DNA of 64,000 bases from Atopsyche davidsoni. Its lineage: Eukaryota; Arthropoda; Insecta; Trichoptera; Hydrobiosidae. Position numbers and translations under genes: made by a program. The notes beneath the pieces are model-generated. The model worked only from the letters and a program-made list of their open reading frames with translations. It was not told where the DNA came from and ran no database searches. This document shows positions 12,263 to 24,000 of the stretch, piece after piece (position 1 is the stretch's first letter; the number at the start of each line of letters is the position of its first letter). Location: the NCBI GenBank assembly GCA_022113835.1, contig JAILWY010000012.1, positions 13,144,001-13,208,000 on the forward strand. Reading direction: 5' to 3'.

Positions 12263-13778
12263 TCAGGACCTGAAGAGGCCGGCCAGCCTGGTCAGCGCCA
12301 CGGCCGCCTCCACTTCCTCGCGTCCGTGCACACAGTCGTCCGTGTCCGCCTCCGTGTCCGCCTCCGCCTCCGCCTCCGTCTTCAGGTCCTGGGGGCGGCC
12401 CGCTCCGCCCGGCGCCTTGGGGGGCGGTCGCCGCTTCTTGTCCCCTTTGCGGACGTCGGCGGTCCACGTCACGTAGTTGCTCTGTCGGGGCTGGAACTTC
12501 GCGGCGCTCTCCAGCCACTTGGTCAGGAGCACCGGGGGAGAGTTGGCTCCGTCCGACTTGGACACCGTCTCTTCCGAGTCGGAGTTGGATTGCAGTCCTC
12601 GCAGGTATTTTTCCATAATGTGGCTCTTATACTTGTTGGCGGGGTTCGAGGTGGCGAGGAGGGAGGGGTTGGTCTTGCCCTCCTCGGTGGTGGAGCTGAC
12701 GTGGTAGCATTGCGCGTTGCAGTGGCTGTCCGAGAAGGCGGTGAGCTTGTCCAGTCTGGCCTGGCTGTAGCAGTGGTCCCCTGCGGTGCCTCCCCCCGGG
12801 GGCTCTCCCGCGCACGGGTCGCCCCCCGCGGGGTCTGCCTCTCCCCAGATGCTGTCGTCCGAGCAGATGCTGAACTGCTCGACGTTTCCCTGGGCCTGGT
12901 TGTTGTAGGTCTTGATCAAGTGTCCCCACGTTTTCCTATTGCGCTCACTTCCGGCGTTTTTGAGTTTCCTCCTCCAGTTCGCGAACCAATTGCATATCTG
13001 CAAACAATTTGAAAAAGAAACAGTTTTTGAATCGCAAAATATTTACTTTTTGATTTTGATACCTGTTTTGTTTTCTCGCAAGAACTGCAGTACAGAGAAT
13101 CGTCAGTGATGTGCGGGTAGTTAGAAAGATGGGTACCTCGCTAGGTAGGTATTCGCATATTACAGATTACATAATAAAGTTAGCCAAAGACGTGACAATC
13201 GCTTTTAGTTTTTGCGTATTTATCAAATCGAAGAAGTCCAACTTCGCCTCGGAAGGGTGCTGAGTTTTTCCGCTTTCAGTTTTCGGTCGACCAGTAAAAC
13301 GTCTCGCTTCAAACCGACAAGAGAGAAGACACCGAGCGCACCTGAATGTAAGTGAGTCCGGTTTCCACGGCGAGGATCTTTTTCTCTTCCCGGTTCGGGT
13401 ACGGGTTCTCCCTCCTCCGAACGAGCCATTCTTTCAGGAAGCGCTTTATTTCCGGGGTAAAGAGGCGCTTGGCAGGTCTCTGCCCGATTCCGAACGATTT
13501 CCTGGAACGCAAACGATCACACTGAAAAACGGCCTCGTCCGAAACACTCGACGCGGGCGCGGCGTTCTCGGAGAGACGAAAAGGCCAAACGAAAGAGGAA
13601 AACGTGCAGGCGAGGAACGCTGGAAGTCGCGAACGAACAATCCGGAGGCACTCGGGGACGCGCCGCGGGGCTGTTAGGGCACTCTGGTTAGTGTCGGCCA
13701 CTCGCGGTGCCGCTCGCTCCTCACAAACCTCGAGTATCTTCTGTTCCTCACCGGCCGCGAGGACTTGCCGCCGGCCAT
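12263..13778 (-). CDS. Mkx: Mohawk-type TALE homeodomain transcription factor
   Basis: Three coding exons on the minus strand, 13778-13729, 13501-13342 and 12997-12263, join in frame to 314 aa. The TALE homeodomain spans about residues 24-87, with the three-residue loop PYP at 50-52 (ENPYPNREEKK) and helix 3 ICNWFANWRRKLKN, split by an intron just before it. After the homeodomain, KTWGHLIKTYNNQAQGN and the short motif YKSHIMEKYLRGLQ match the Mohawk/IRXL family (Drosophila CG11617), which represses transcription in muscle and tendon precursors of vertebrates. The last residues (EVEAAVALTRLAGL) resemble the family's C-terminal motif. An acidic (EA/DT)n tract at about 276-292 comes from a CCGCCT-type repeat. 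The start lies in a 50-base first exon whose donor is GTTTGT. This exon is not visible as an ORF, but it restores phase exactly and gives a basic N-terminus. No defect was seen. Confidence 0.9.
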
Positions 13779-14680
13779 TTTCGCAAAGCTCTCATCCATC
13801 GTGCGTCGGCGCGCCGAGATCTCGGAACATTACTGAATTTTACTCGATGCTCTTTTTACTGGCGAAAATACACCGGCGGAGCTTTCGCGGGCGACGCTCA
13901 CCGCGAGGAGGCTTCCCGACGTCTGGCGGGTCGGCGGCTCTCCGCGGAATCCGCTCGCAGTAGGGGATGGCCTGCCGCAGACGAGAACGCAAAAATAGAC
14001 ACGTTTCAAAAAATGTTATCAGAAATTACAAAAATACACTTCAAAAACATGACATGTTATTTTTTGAGTTTTCTCCTCGACCCGGTCGCGTCGAACGAGG
14101 GGAACGATTCTGACGTAATTGGCCCCCAACATGGCGCCCGCGCTCTTGAAAAAAAATCTTGTTATTTGTCTTCGCGGACAATGGAAGTCGCTCGGATGCT
14201 TCGCGATTCGGCGGTCAGCGGCGGGCGGGCCCGGTCGCCGAGGCGCCAGGAGCGGAGGAAGGAAAAGCGGGCGCGCGCGGAGCTGCCGCAGAAAACATCG
14301 ATATCGACCGAGCTGGCGGAGATCGTGTTTTCCGGCGGGCGGCGGCGGTTACCTGCGGCGAGCTGGCGGGCGGCGGGGCGCTAGTGCGAGGCGCGCGGTC
14401 CAGCGCCCGCCCGCCCCGCCCGCCCCGCCCGCCCCGCCCCGCCCAGCTGCCCCGCCGCCCGCCCCTCTGCCCGCCCAGCTGCCCCTCCGCCCGCCCCTCC
14501 GCCCGCCCAGCTGCCCCGCCGCGCCGCCCCGCCTGGCGGTGGCGCGTCCTGCAGTGGCGCAATAAATAGCGCGTCGTTATTTCGGGCTCGCCTCCCGCGA
14601 CGGCCATCCTCGTCTTCCATTCTCCACCATTTTTTGTTCGCCCGGCCTCGCGCCGCCCGCGTTGGTCTGCCGAATGCCGC
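13779..14680 (-). promoter_or_regulatory. GC-rich, CpG-rich promoter and upstream region of Mkx
   Basis: Upstream of the Mkx ATG the DNA stays GC- and CpG-rich for about 900 bases, then falls sharply to AT-rich near 14,670. It contains a C-rich tract at 14,401-14,533 (listed separately). Overlapping long frames on both strands (such as 14119-14565 plus and 14215-14607 minus) are alanine/proline/arginine-rich shadows of this composition. A GATTCTGACG/TCGAT-containing stretch and ATCGATATCGAT at 14297-14308, a palindrome-like DRE-type sequence, may be core promoter elements. I cannot place a start site. Confidence 0.5.
14401..14533. repeat. C-rich degenerate minisatellite (G-quadruplex-prone on minus strand)
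   Basis: Tandem variants of CCCGCCCGCCCC, followed by units containing CGCCCGCCCAGCTGCCCC repeated about four times. The minus (Mkx-sense) strand has many closely spaced runs of three to four G and could form G-quadruplexes just upstream of the gene. The repeated CAGCTG is also an E-box sequence, though it may be only part of the repeat unit. Confidence 0.7.
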
Positions 14681-15847
14681 TAACGCGATGTTTTTGTCTC
14701 CGAATGCACGGTGTCTTGTTTATTTCTGTACTCTGCTTATTTCGCGTGTCACGCTGCGGCTGTGATGTCTCAATTTTGTCAAGAGCGAATCCTCCGTTCG
14801 CATGTACTGTCCCGCGAACGAGCTCTCGGGCGTTTTTAATTTTTTACTCAGTTTGTATAAAAAAATTATTGAAAAATGCACCAGTCCAAAAAAAAAAAAC
14901 CCCCACGAATTCCTATAATTTCACCAACGCGACGTGCGGTCACGCAGTCGTGGGGAATGTCGATTTTTTTTTTATCGCTATGAAAGAAATAATAAATTAT
15001 TTTCCTTATATGCGAATATCGAAATATGCACTTGAAGTAAAAAAAATTATTCAGTGAACTCGCTTAGGGATCTACTTTGTGACGATGCGAATGCTCTTGG
15101 CGAGGACGATTCATCAGAGATGAGGTCGTCACGCGCTTCAGGCTTTTTAAAATATATATATATCTATATATTTTTAAATAGCACCTGCACACAGCGTGTG
15201 TAGGAACTTTATAAATAAATATACACCAGCAATCGACGACTGCAGTTTGTGAAGTCATTACTTAATTTTTGAAAACGTTTTTATCAACAAAAAAAAAATG
15301 TTCTTGTGAAAAGCGGTTTAATGAAATCTTTTTCATATAAATTTTACGTGTATTGAGATTTTTGTTGTGTTCAATACGTAAAAATCAATTGGACTTTACC
15401 ATACTATGAGACACAATGCAACAATAAAAACTGAACATTACGATTATTGAAATCTTTAGTCACAAAATTGACCTAACTGGTTTTTTCCAATCAGAAGAAA
15501 ATAACCGAATCCGATATTTAATTCAAAGGATGTCATGAAATTATTATTACCCTTTTTTACTTCAAGACTCATACTCTATTAGTTATGAATGAAAAAAAAA
15601 CCAAAGGCCAAATAATTTTTTTTTTTACCGTTGCGTTAATAATTTCATAATAAGTAAGTGTAAGCCGATTTAAAAATAAATGATTTTGTATTAAAAAAAA
15701 ACATTTTAATAAAATACAGTTTTAACACAGAACTTATTAATGAATATCATAAACAGCATTCGACGGTAATACAGAAGAGCAACTTTCTATTTAAAAAAAA
15801 ATGACAAAACTTAGCGGTATAATTTTTAAGGGTTCTGCTAATTTTAA

Positions 15848-15895
15848 TGGTGACCGGTTTCGTCACCCTTTCACGTTGGCATTATCAAACTGATA
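15848..15895 (+). mobile_element. Penelope-like element end fragment
   Basis: GTGACCGGTTTCG, then TTTCACGTTGGCATTATCAAAC, matches the terminal repeat of the complete PLE at 38,155-40,982 (left-end orientation), with a few substitutions. Upstream similarity stops abruptly at the GGTGACC, so the fragment is truncated. It faces an opposite-orientation copy at 16,918-17,065. Confidence 0.7.
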
Positions 15896-16287
15896 AACCG
15901 ATACTGGTATTATCAAACTGTCCTGTTAGTATATACAAGGTTTCAAGAATCATATATTTTCTAAATAGTAAAATTTTTAGACCATATTTTTATGCTATTA
16001 ATATTTTTGAAAAATTATTAAAATTTTCTTGTGATTACAAATAAATTTTGGAGTTTTAAACATAGTGTGGACAGTATAAATTTGGTTAGCTACTCTTTTA
16101 TTCACGATGGACTGGCTTAATTTATAGTATGTACTCCATATTGAAACTGCAACATATTTGAATCTACATATATCACATTTGTTGTTACTATTTTAGACAT
16201 AATTGAACGTAAAGGCTTTTTAATTTAAATTAAATTTAAGAATACGTAGGCTGGCCGTAAAAAGATATTGCATACTATAGTTCTAAT

Positions 16288-16612
16288 TCACCTTCTTCGG
16301 GTGCCTCTCGTCAGAAGAGCCAGTTATCTGAGCCAGTGTTCATGGTCTTCTTAGTGGGTCTCCGGGTCTTGGAAAAGTCTGCGTATTGCTGCTGCCCAAC
16401 AGCATTATTATATAATCCTCTCCTTACAAAGCTCTGACGTTTAGATCTGATACTCCTTCAGCAGCAGGCTGCAGAAACAATAGCACGTGTCCCCCCACCT
16501 CTACGAGGTTCTTCCAGACCACATTCATCCACAATCATTCCAAGTATACTACTCCATTACCGATCCCTTACAAACGCTCAAGCAACAGAATGAGGAGAGC
16601 GGGGAGGTCTAA
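16288..16612 (-). repeat. SINE-like interspersed repeat, copy A
   Basis: One of three copies of a non-coding repeat (others at about 26,455-26,740 and 55,515-55,862), all lying in the same orientation. Shared landmarks include CTTACAAAGCTCTG, TAGATCTGATACTC, CATTACCGATCC and GAGCGGGGAGGT. On the plus strand copies A and C begin with GTGCCTCTC, which resembles the 3' end of the LINE family at 10,385. If transcription is on the minus strand this gives a LINE-like 3' tail, as in many SINEs. No poly-III boxes could be identified with confidence. Confidence 0.65.
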
Positions 16613-16917
16613 TTCATCAGTATATAAAAAGTGCAAAAAATTCTGTTAAAAGTTCGCCATTTATACTTCGGCGTTTTCAAAGTAAAGCTTTAAATTTAAT
16701 AGTTAACTTATGGTAAAAAAGAGTTGTTATCCTGATTATTCATATGCACGTCGGATGGTTTCGTTATTAAAATAGTTTTGTAATTATATAATATTAGTAT
16801 ACGTGTATGTATACAGTTAAAAATAACTCATATGTTTGAACATATTTCTCATTTGCTTGCAGCTCATGTCATGTTGTATTGACCATAAAAAAATAGTTGA
16901 TTTTTCTTATTTAAAAT

Positions 16918-17065
16918 AAAATATCAAACTGACAATGCCAACGTGAAAGGTTGGCGAAACCGGCCACCAACAAAAATATACGAGTGGAAAAATCACTCAA
17001 GTATTTTATTTAAAATATTAAAATGGAATTCCACCTACTCTCTGTCAAAAATATTGATTTCTTAT
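16918..17065 (-). mobile_element. Penelope-like element end fragment with tail
   Basis: It contains ATGCCAACGTGAAAGGTTGG, CGAAACCGG, TCACTCAAGTATTTTATT, AAAATGGAATTCCACC and CTCTCTGTCAAAAATATTGA in the same order as the outer end (right side) of the complete PLE at 40,846-40,982. It keeps the roughly 48-base tail that is present on only one end of the complete element. With the fragment at 15,848 it forms an inverted pair. Confidence 0.75.
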
Positions 17066-17579
17066 TTTTTTTGTCGTTTACTCCACAAAATAATGCCATA
17101 CGACTCTGGGGGGTTTGTCGCGTTAATTACTTTTTTAATATGTAAATTATTTATTATTAATGATAGTGTAAAAAAGGGAAATGAAATAGAAAAAATATAT
17201 ATAACGTGTGAATATTTTTACGCGATATTTACACATTGCGGTCGGTTATCAGTAACTTTAACTATATTGTATTTTCAAAAAAATAATTTTCGCACGACTA
17301 TCTGGAATGAATATTTACGAAAAAATGATGCAATTTCACCACAGCCTTGCACGAGCGAGTGCGGGTACTACAAGCTCGTAGTATTTTCAGCCGACAATAG
17401 AAACCGACATTTGTCTCTTTTCAACATGCATAAACACCCTCTCCGCACAATATCATTAGAAACACGTTGCGCCGTGTCGGCGTCTCTTTCTATGGCGGCG
17501 GCCGCACTTTCCACACGTGTGCAATAAAAGTATTTTTTTTTTTTTAATTTAAGGACTGTAATAATTTTGACGGACGCCA

Positions 17580-18058
17580 TTGCTAAACTTTCAGTTTTTG
17601 CTTCGTATACGGTCGTATGCGAAGCGTCGAGCGGGATTATTGTTACAATATCGCAGCTTTGAAAAAACCTTTTGCATCAGTGATCAGCGAAGTCGAAGCG
17701 AAGAGCGAGCAACGTAGGACGTACGGGAATATCGTTTGTTTCTTTCTCGCAGGAGGGGAACTGCACCGCTCTCTTTCTGCCCCCTGACGCACGCGTAGTC
17801 CCTTTGACGTCTCGAGCGGAGACATCCGATCAGCTTTGGCCGCCACGCGGGCACGTGGCGTGAAGAGATCCAGTTCAGTCGGTGGACGGTCGCCGGTCCG
17901 TCGTCTGTCGTCTGTCGTCTGTCGCGGTGCCGGAGATACTCCGACATGAATCCGACACCGGGAAGGTTGTCCGTCCGTCGTTGTTGATTGAAATTCGCAC
18001 CCGCAGCACCGAGGAAGCCGTCGCACGGGAAGCGCGAGAGTGTAAATAAGCCGTTGCC
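17580..18058 (+). promoter_or_regulatory. Promoter and 5'UTR of the complete SLC7 gene
   Basis: A block of more GC-rich DNA directly upstream of the ATG at 18059. It includes a short tandem CGTCTGTCGTCTGTCGTCTG (17,901-17,922). The opposite-strand open frames here (17643-18026, 17684-18322) are shadows with no domain. A transcription start could not be placed; the 5'UTR probably covers at least the last 200 bases. Confidence 0.5.
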
Positions 18059-21000
18059 ATGGGTGAAGATAACCAAAGCGCGGAGGGCAAGGTGGTGATG
18101 AAACGGAAAATAACGCTTTTCAACGGAGTGGCGATCATCATCGGGACTATTATTGGATCCGGAATCTTCATAGCGCCCACTGGGGTTTTTATTTGCACGC
18201 AGTGAGTACGGATGATTATTTTTAAGTTTTGATGATATGACATGAGACAGGGTTGCATTCGAATTTGGCGCTTCAGGACGGGCTGGCGATGCCTTATCGA
18301 GGTTATATCCCGCCGGCTGCATGTAATATGTTTAATTTATGTAATGTGTTTATTTAAACACTTCGTTTTTTACATTTTTGTACAGGAGTCCGTCCGAATC
18401 AATTTACTAAAAGTCTTAAAAGATATAAATAGGCATGACGTCACACGAGTTTCAAGCAACAGGTAGTTGAGTGAGGAATAAGGGTTGTGAAAGAATTTGA
18501 AAAAAAAAATAATTATTATATTTTTTTGTATAACTTACATAATTTTTGCTTCTGGTTCTATTTTAAGTATGCATTTTTTATGTATATATTTTTAAAATTA
18601 TTTTTTATTTACAAAAGAGCAGACGGAAAGCTGGAGTAAAAAGATTGGTTGTTAAAATTAAGCTTTATTTCTATATAAAAACATTGCGCTATATTAAAAA
18701 AAAAAAAAACATTTCGGTTCCGGTACTGGGGGTTTATTAAATGATTACGAATTTGTAAGTTTTGTTTTCAAATAATTGAAATATTATTTTCATTTTAGCT
18801 TAAAAATGTAAAAAAAGAAAAATCTACTATAGCAAATAAATTATTTAGATTTTTTTGTTTCTTAACAAAATAATTGACAATTTTTCTTGTTAAACTATTA
18901 AAGATAATCAATATCCTTTGAACACTTAAATTTTTTTTTTTTCTAGATTATTTTATTAAAATATTTACTAGCAATGTGTATAATATATAACATACGTGCA
19001 GTTCAAGCGGCACTCCTCTAATTCATGTTTAATTAAATTCTATACAATTCGACAGGCTGACGTCATTTATGACATATTCTAGGCCAGATTTTCATAAAAT
19101 TACTCAAGCGGGATCTTTGTACAATAGACGTGTAATTTGTTGATTCTGTTTTATATCCTCTGCTCCGACTGCAGGTAACAAGTAATACCTGTGAGAATCA
19201 CAGTAGAATCTAATACGATAACGTAATATTCTAATACACGTTCTAAATTAATTCTAAATCATATTTATTAAGATAGTACAATTTTTCTTCATAAATATAT
19301 ATACTATAAATATAATAAATTATCGGTATTAACGCGTATATTATATTCACTTATTCACATGCAATAATTTGTGAGACCATTGCATAAAAGCTCATTATCT
19401 TATCTGGAGGAGCTCGTATTTTTATTTTCTTATTAAGCATATTTTCTTTCAATGGTCGTATTATTTTTTTAAAATCTTATTAAATTATTAAACGTGCCAT
19501 TGCCCTCTTGCATTCTCCGACTGAATGAATATATCCTCTTATTGTCTCATGTTTTCTTCGTTTATGAAAATTCTTCTAAAGACGCGTTGGAATGCAGAAG
19601 CCTTCGGTTGCATTGACTCATCTCTTTGGACAAACTCTTGATATTTGTATAAAACACTTCTAGAGTCTACTTATTGTAGTCTTTTGGTATTTTTGTGATT
19701 TATGGACTTTTATCATGTCCGGTAGTGAGAATTATATTTTATTAGGCCAATTGAATAATCATTTCTAATGGCAGTTTTCAAATCGTCAGCGGAGCTCCAA
19801 CTTTTTATTTTTGAAAAAATAAAGAATTGATTCACTGTCCAATGCTCAATTGATTTTATTAGGCTTACTCCTTTTTTGGTTAACTCATATAGTATCTATC
19901 TAATCTATTGCTTCTTTTTTCTTATGACGTATTTACTGTTATTCAACAATAATAGTATTGATGATATTGTATGCTTAATTTTGTTTAGTTTTAAGTATTG
20001 AGCGACAAAAAAATCTGGACAAGCAAAATTTTATAATACTTTTCCCTCTAAAAATAATAATTTTATTTTTTTTTCTGAAATTACATTAGTTAAGTGTTTT
20101 ACTTCACAATCCGAAAAATATATATGGCTTGCATACGATGGTGTTATTACTGAGAGTGTAACTCGACTCGCGTGGATACCAACCGTTTTACTGAATATGT
20201 AATAACACATAGGTTTTACATTATAAACATGCACGCTGTGTAACGTTACACCGAGTACAAGTGTAAAGAATCGACTGGTTCGCTCGAACTAATTCTAACC
20301 GTAAACGTTGTTGTAACTTTATGAAGGGTCCTGAAAAATATTGTTTTGCTCTGAGATTTTTTTGTAGTGAGCCAGCCTACTACAGTGAAATAATATCATG
20401 AATTTATAAAAAAATATTTTTAAATCTCAGCTTGATTCACTAGTTTTATTTATTTTTTACCTTTAATTTTTTTTTATTATATAAATGTCAGTTCAGTTCC
20501 CCCTTTTCGGATGTAACCGAAAAGGGGGAATTGACCTGAAATATTCGGATGTCATGGTCAAACCAAGGGGAGAGGGTAAGAAACTGGTTCTTAAAAAAAG
20601 GAATCACTGACTTAATGAAGACTAAATATAGACTTGCGCTCTGTGATCTTATAACCATTGGTTTGGAAATGGCACAGGTACAGGTGAGGTGCAAATTTCA
20701 CGTACGTTATTTGAGAAAATAAATTTTGTGTAGAAATTCAGAATTATAAAATTATATCTTTTCCGTTAGGGCTAGATAAAAATTATACATTTTACTTAAA
20801 ATAACAATAAAAATGGTTGGGAGTATATTTCGCTGTTGTAGTCGAAATTTTATGTACCTACTTATTAAAAAAAAAACCTTGCGTATGCATTTGAATGTTT
20901 GATGTTAAATAAAATGCTATTTATATATTTCTCGGTCATGCATTTAGACCCAAACACGTGTCTTCAAAAATAAGATTATAAAGCGATAAAATAGGTATGC

Positions 21001-24000
21001 ATGAATGCTGAAAATCATCTGCCTTTAAATTTTTTTTGATTAATAATTTTAGTTCATAATCATTTTTAGTTCAAACAAACATAATTTACGTGAACGTTAC
21101 TATGAAAAGATGATTTTTTATGTAACTAGAATAAATGTGATTTTTATTCGAAGTGATACTATTTACTTGGAGCATTGTGCAGGTACTAGCAACGTGTGAA
21201 AATCCTTGAACGAATCACCAGTAAATATAAATTACGTACTTGTTTAATAACGAGTTGTTGGTAATTTACGGTGGCTGCAATGAATTGGCTGAGGTCAATC
21301 GTGTTATTTGCACAGAATCGGGTTCAACGCTGACTGCAAGTGACGGTCAAAGCCCTGCCCAGTCTTCATGGATGGCCATCAACGAAGACACGAGAGTTAT
21401 AAGATTTACGTCTGAAATTTGCTAGTATTACTTTTTTGTGAATTGTTTAGGTTTTATTTACGAAATTAAATTAAAAATTACTTTTTTTAAATTTAGACAA
21501 AAATGAAAAATTTCTCTATTGCTCCTATCGTAGGGATTTGATAAAAAATATTCAATTCTTACATTTTACAACCCGGTATTGTGTCTTACTTATTTAATAT
21601 TTTTTCCATGTTTCAATCAATACACACAGTTTCAGTAGTTGTGCTATTTTAAAAATTCAAAAAAAGGGTTTTTCTTAAATCTTGATTTTTTAATAGAGCA
21701 GTATTCAGCTAGTCGTTTGTTTTATTTTTTGCAGCTCTGTTGGCACATCCCTACTGATATGGATGGTTTCGGGGTTGATGTCCACGCTGGGCGCGCTGTG
21801 CTACGCCGAGCTGGGCACGTCCATCACCAGGTCGGGGGGTGACTACGCGTACATCTACGTGGCCTTCGGTCCCATGCCCGCCTTCGTGCGCATGTGGGCG
21901 GCGCTGGTCATCATTCGCCCCACCACGCAAGCCATCGTCGCGCTGACCTTCGCCCACTACGCTGCCAAGCCCTTCTTCCCCGAGTGCGAGCCTCCGCAGC
22001 ACGCAGTCAGACTCCTGGCCGCCGTGTGCTTATGTGAGTCTCTCTCTTTGATTTACAACGATCAACGACTTGAGTTTTTTTTTTAGATTGGGCGATTATC
22101 TAATTGATGTATACGTGCTATTAATTGTAGAGGGAGTACTAGCCAAACCGATCATGATTTTTTCCTCGAGCATTGCCAAACATTATCATCACTACTACAC
22201 TTTAACTGCATAGTCAAAGTCATTTTAAAATGTCTTTGATGAGTGAAATAGCACTGCTTTTAAAAAAAATAAAAATAGTTTTAATAATAAAAGTAGGGGA
22301 ATTGTTCACTTTGTCCTTTAGTTTTTTTTAAAGTAATAATATCCACTGAACACGATGCGACTCAGTTCCATAAGATCGCCGTGGCATCCCCGCGAAGCAC
22401 GCGTGCCTATTGAATATATTATATATTCTTGTTATGCAGAAGTCCCCTATTTTTATTTATTCAAACGCACAATAATACGCATAATTCTATTAGCATAAAC
22501 TCTAACTGATTATCAAATCACACAGTTGCGTATTCTTTGGGAACTGCGGTTATGATGAACTTGCTATATTTCTTGCCGCGCTACGTGCAAGTAAATCATA
22601 TGAATTCTTAAAAGGTTTTTTTTTCATCAAATCAAAGGCAATCTTTATTTTTTTATACTGTAGAAAAATGCACTTATCATTGGTAAATAATTTTGCTAGG
22701 TGGTAAACGTTTGTGATGTTCTGCGAGCGAACTCTCGGGACCAAGAGGGTGGATCAGACTGCTCTCAGGTTGCCAGGACCCCAAGCGTTGGTCATAAACC
22801 ACAACATCTATGGAAGGAGAGTTTTCTGTTTTGTTCTATATTTATATATAGTGCCTTGTGGTTTTGCACTTGAGGCGGTGACTCTTCTAACAAATCATAT
22901 TTCTCAGATGTGACTTGCAGTTGATCTCAAGTCGTACATACATTATAATAATTGTCACGGCCTGGTTACTTGTAATCAATATCACCTATCGACAGCACGA
23001 ATATGCAACTTTTAATATTTGCACGTAGTATATATATATATATATATATACAAATAATTTAATTTGCTTCAGATGTTCAATATAATTTAATTTGCTGATG
23101 GAGCTAATTATGTGAGACAGTCAAAATCGCCCATTGCACAGCTGGGTCTGTAAAGTATTTTACGCTAGATTAGTTACGGTTTGCCGTGTCATCTGACTAA
23201 GTAATGAAAGCTTATTTGTTGTCTTTCGCTATTTCAATATTGACATCGATACAAGGAAGACATTTCTAGCCTGTAGTAATTAAGAGAGGGCTATATAGGT
23301 CAGTGGAGCCAGCGCGTCTCGTTTGATGACGTATGGACGACAGTGTATTTTAAAAACGTGCTTTTCTCTTGAGAATGGACGTAAAAATGGAGTTATGCGG
23401 TTAAGTATTACTGCTGCTCCATTTCAGATATCAATGAAATCCTTTTATTACTTTTAGAGCTGGTGTTTTTAGTGTCTCGTTAATAACTCAGTGATAATAA
23501 AAAAATAAGTATAAATCCGTAAACATACAGCTTATGGAAAAGTGCAAATGTAACGTCATTTTGTCACCGAAGTTTCTCCGTTTTTAATTGTTTTTTTCTT
23601 CTCGGTTTCATCATCAAATGTTATCTAAAATAAATATATATTTGTACAAGTATTTTAAATAAATCAATGCATGGATATAATTTTGCAACCGCCTCGTGGT
23701 TCAATGGTTAATCCAGTCTCGAAGCAACAAATATTTTCATTTCTTGGGAAGGAAAATCCTTCGAAAAATAGTTTTAATTGATGACACGATTATCTCAACT
23801 TGGATATCTCATGCGTGTGAAAACATTTGAGCAAAATGTTAAATAAATACTGTGGAAACATGAATTTAATTTGTTTTAGGTATAAACAAAAAAAAAATAT
23901 TTGATTGTAATATAACATTTTTCCACCCAATATATTTTTTCGATACCATAATATCTTAAAAATACATACAGTAGTTAAAAAAAATCGGATATAATCTAAT

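Larger units (their letters stand above)
14681..17579. other. AT-rich intergenic DNA with PLE remnants and a SINE-like repeat
   Basis: No gene was recognised between Mkx and the SLC7 gene. Two Penelope-end sequences in opposite orientation (15,848-15,895 and 16,918-17,065) enclose about 1 kb that includes a SINE-like repeat copy (16,288-16,612). The rest is AT-rich with homopolymer tracts and a (TA)n patch near 15,152-15,170. The 194-codon frame at 16943-17527 begins in PLE sequence and has no domain, so I do not call it a gene. Confidence 0.5.

Noticed and set aside
12248..13012. 254-codon plus-strand frame opposite Mkx exon 3
   Set aside because: It is antisense to a well-supported homeobox exon, with no recognisable motif.
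14119..14620. Multiple proline/alanine/arginine-rich frames upstream of Mkx
   Set aside because: They are translations of the C-rich tandem tract in different frames, not genes.
16943..17527. 194-codon frame upstream of the SLC7 gene
   Set aside because: Its beginning is Penelope end sequence and the rest is AT-driven with no domain.
17684..18322. 212-codon minus-strand frame at the SLC7 promoter
   Set aside because: It overlaps the well-supported SLC7 exon 1 on the opposite strand and has no domain.
23690..23740. Possible tRNA-like head (CCTCGTGGTTCAATGGTTAA)
   Set aside because: It has a box-A-like sequence but no box B at the right spacing and no cloverleaf.
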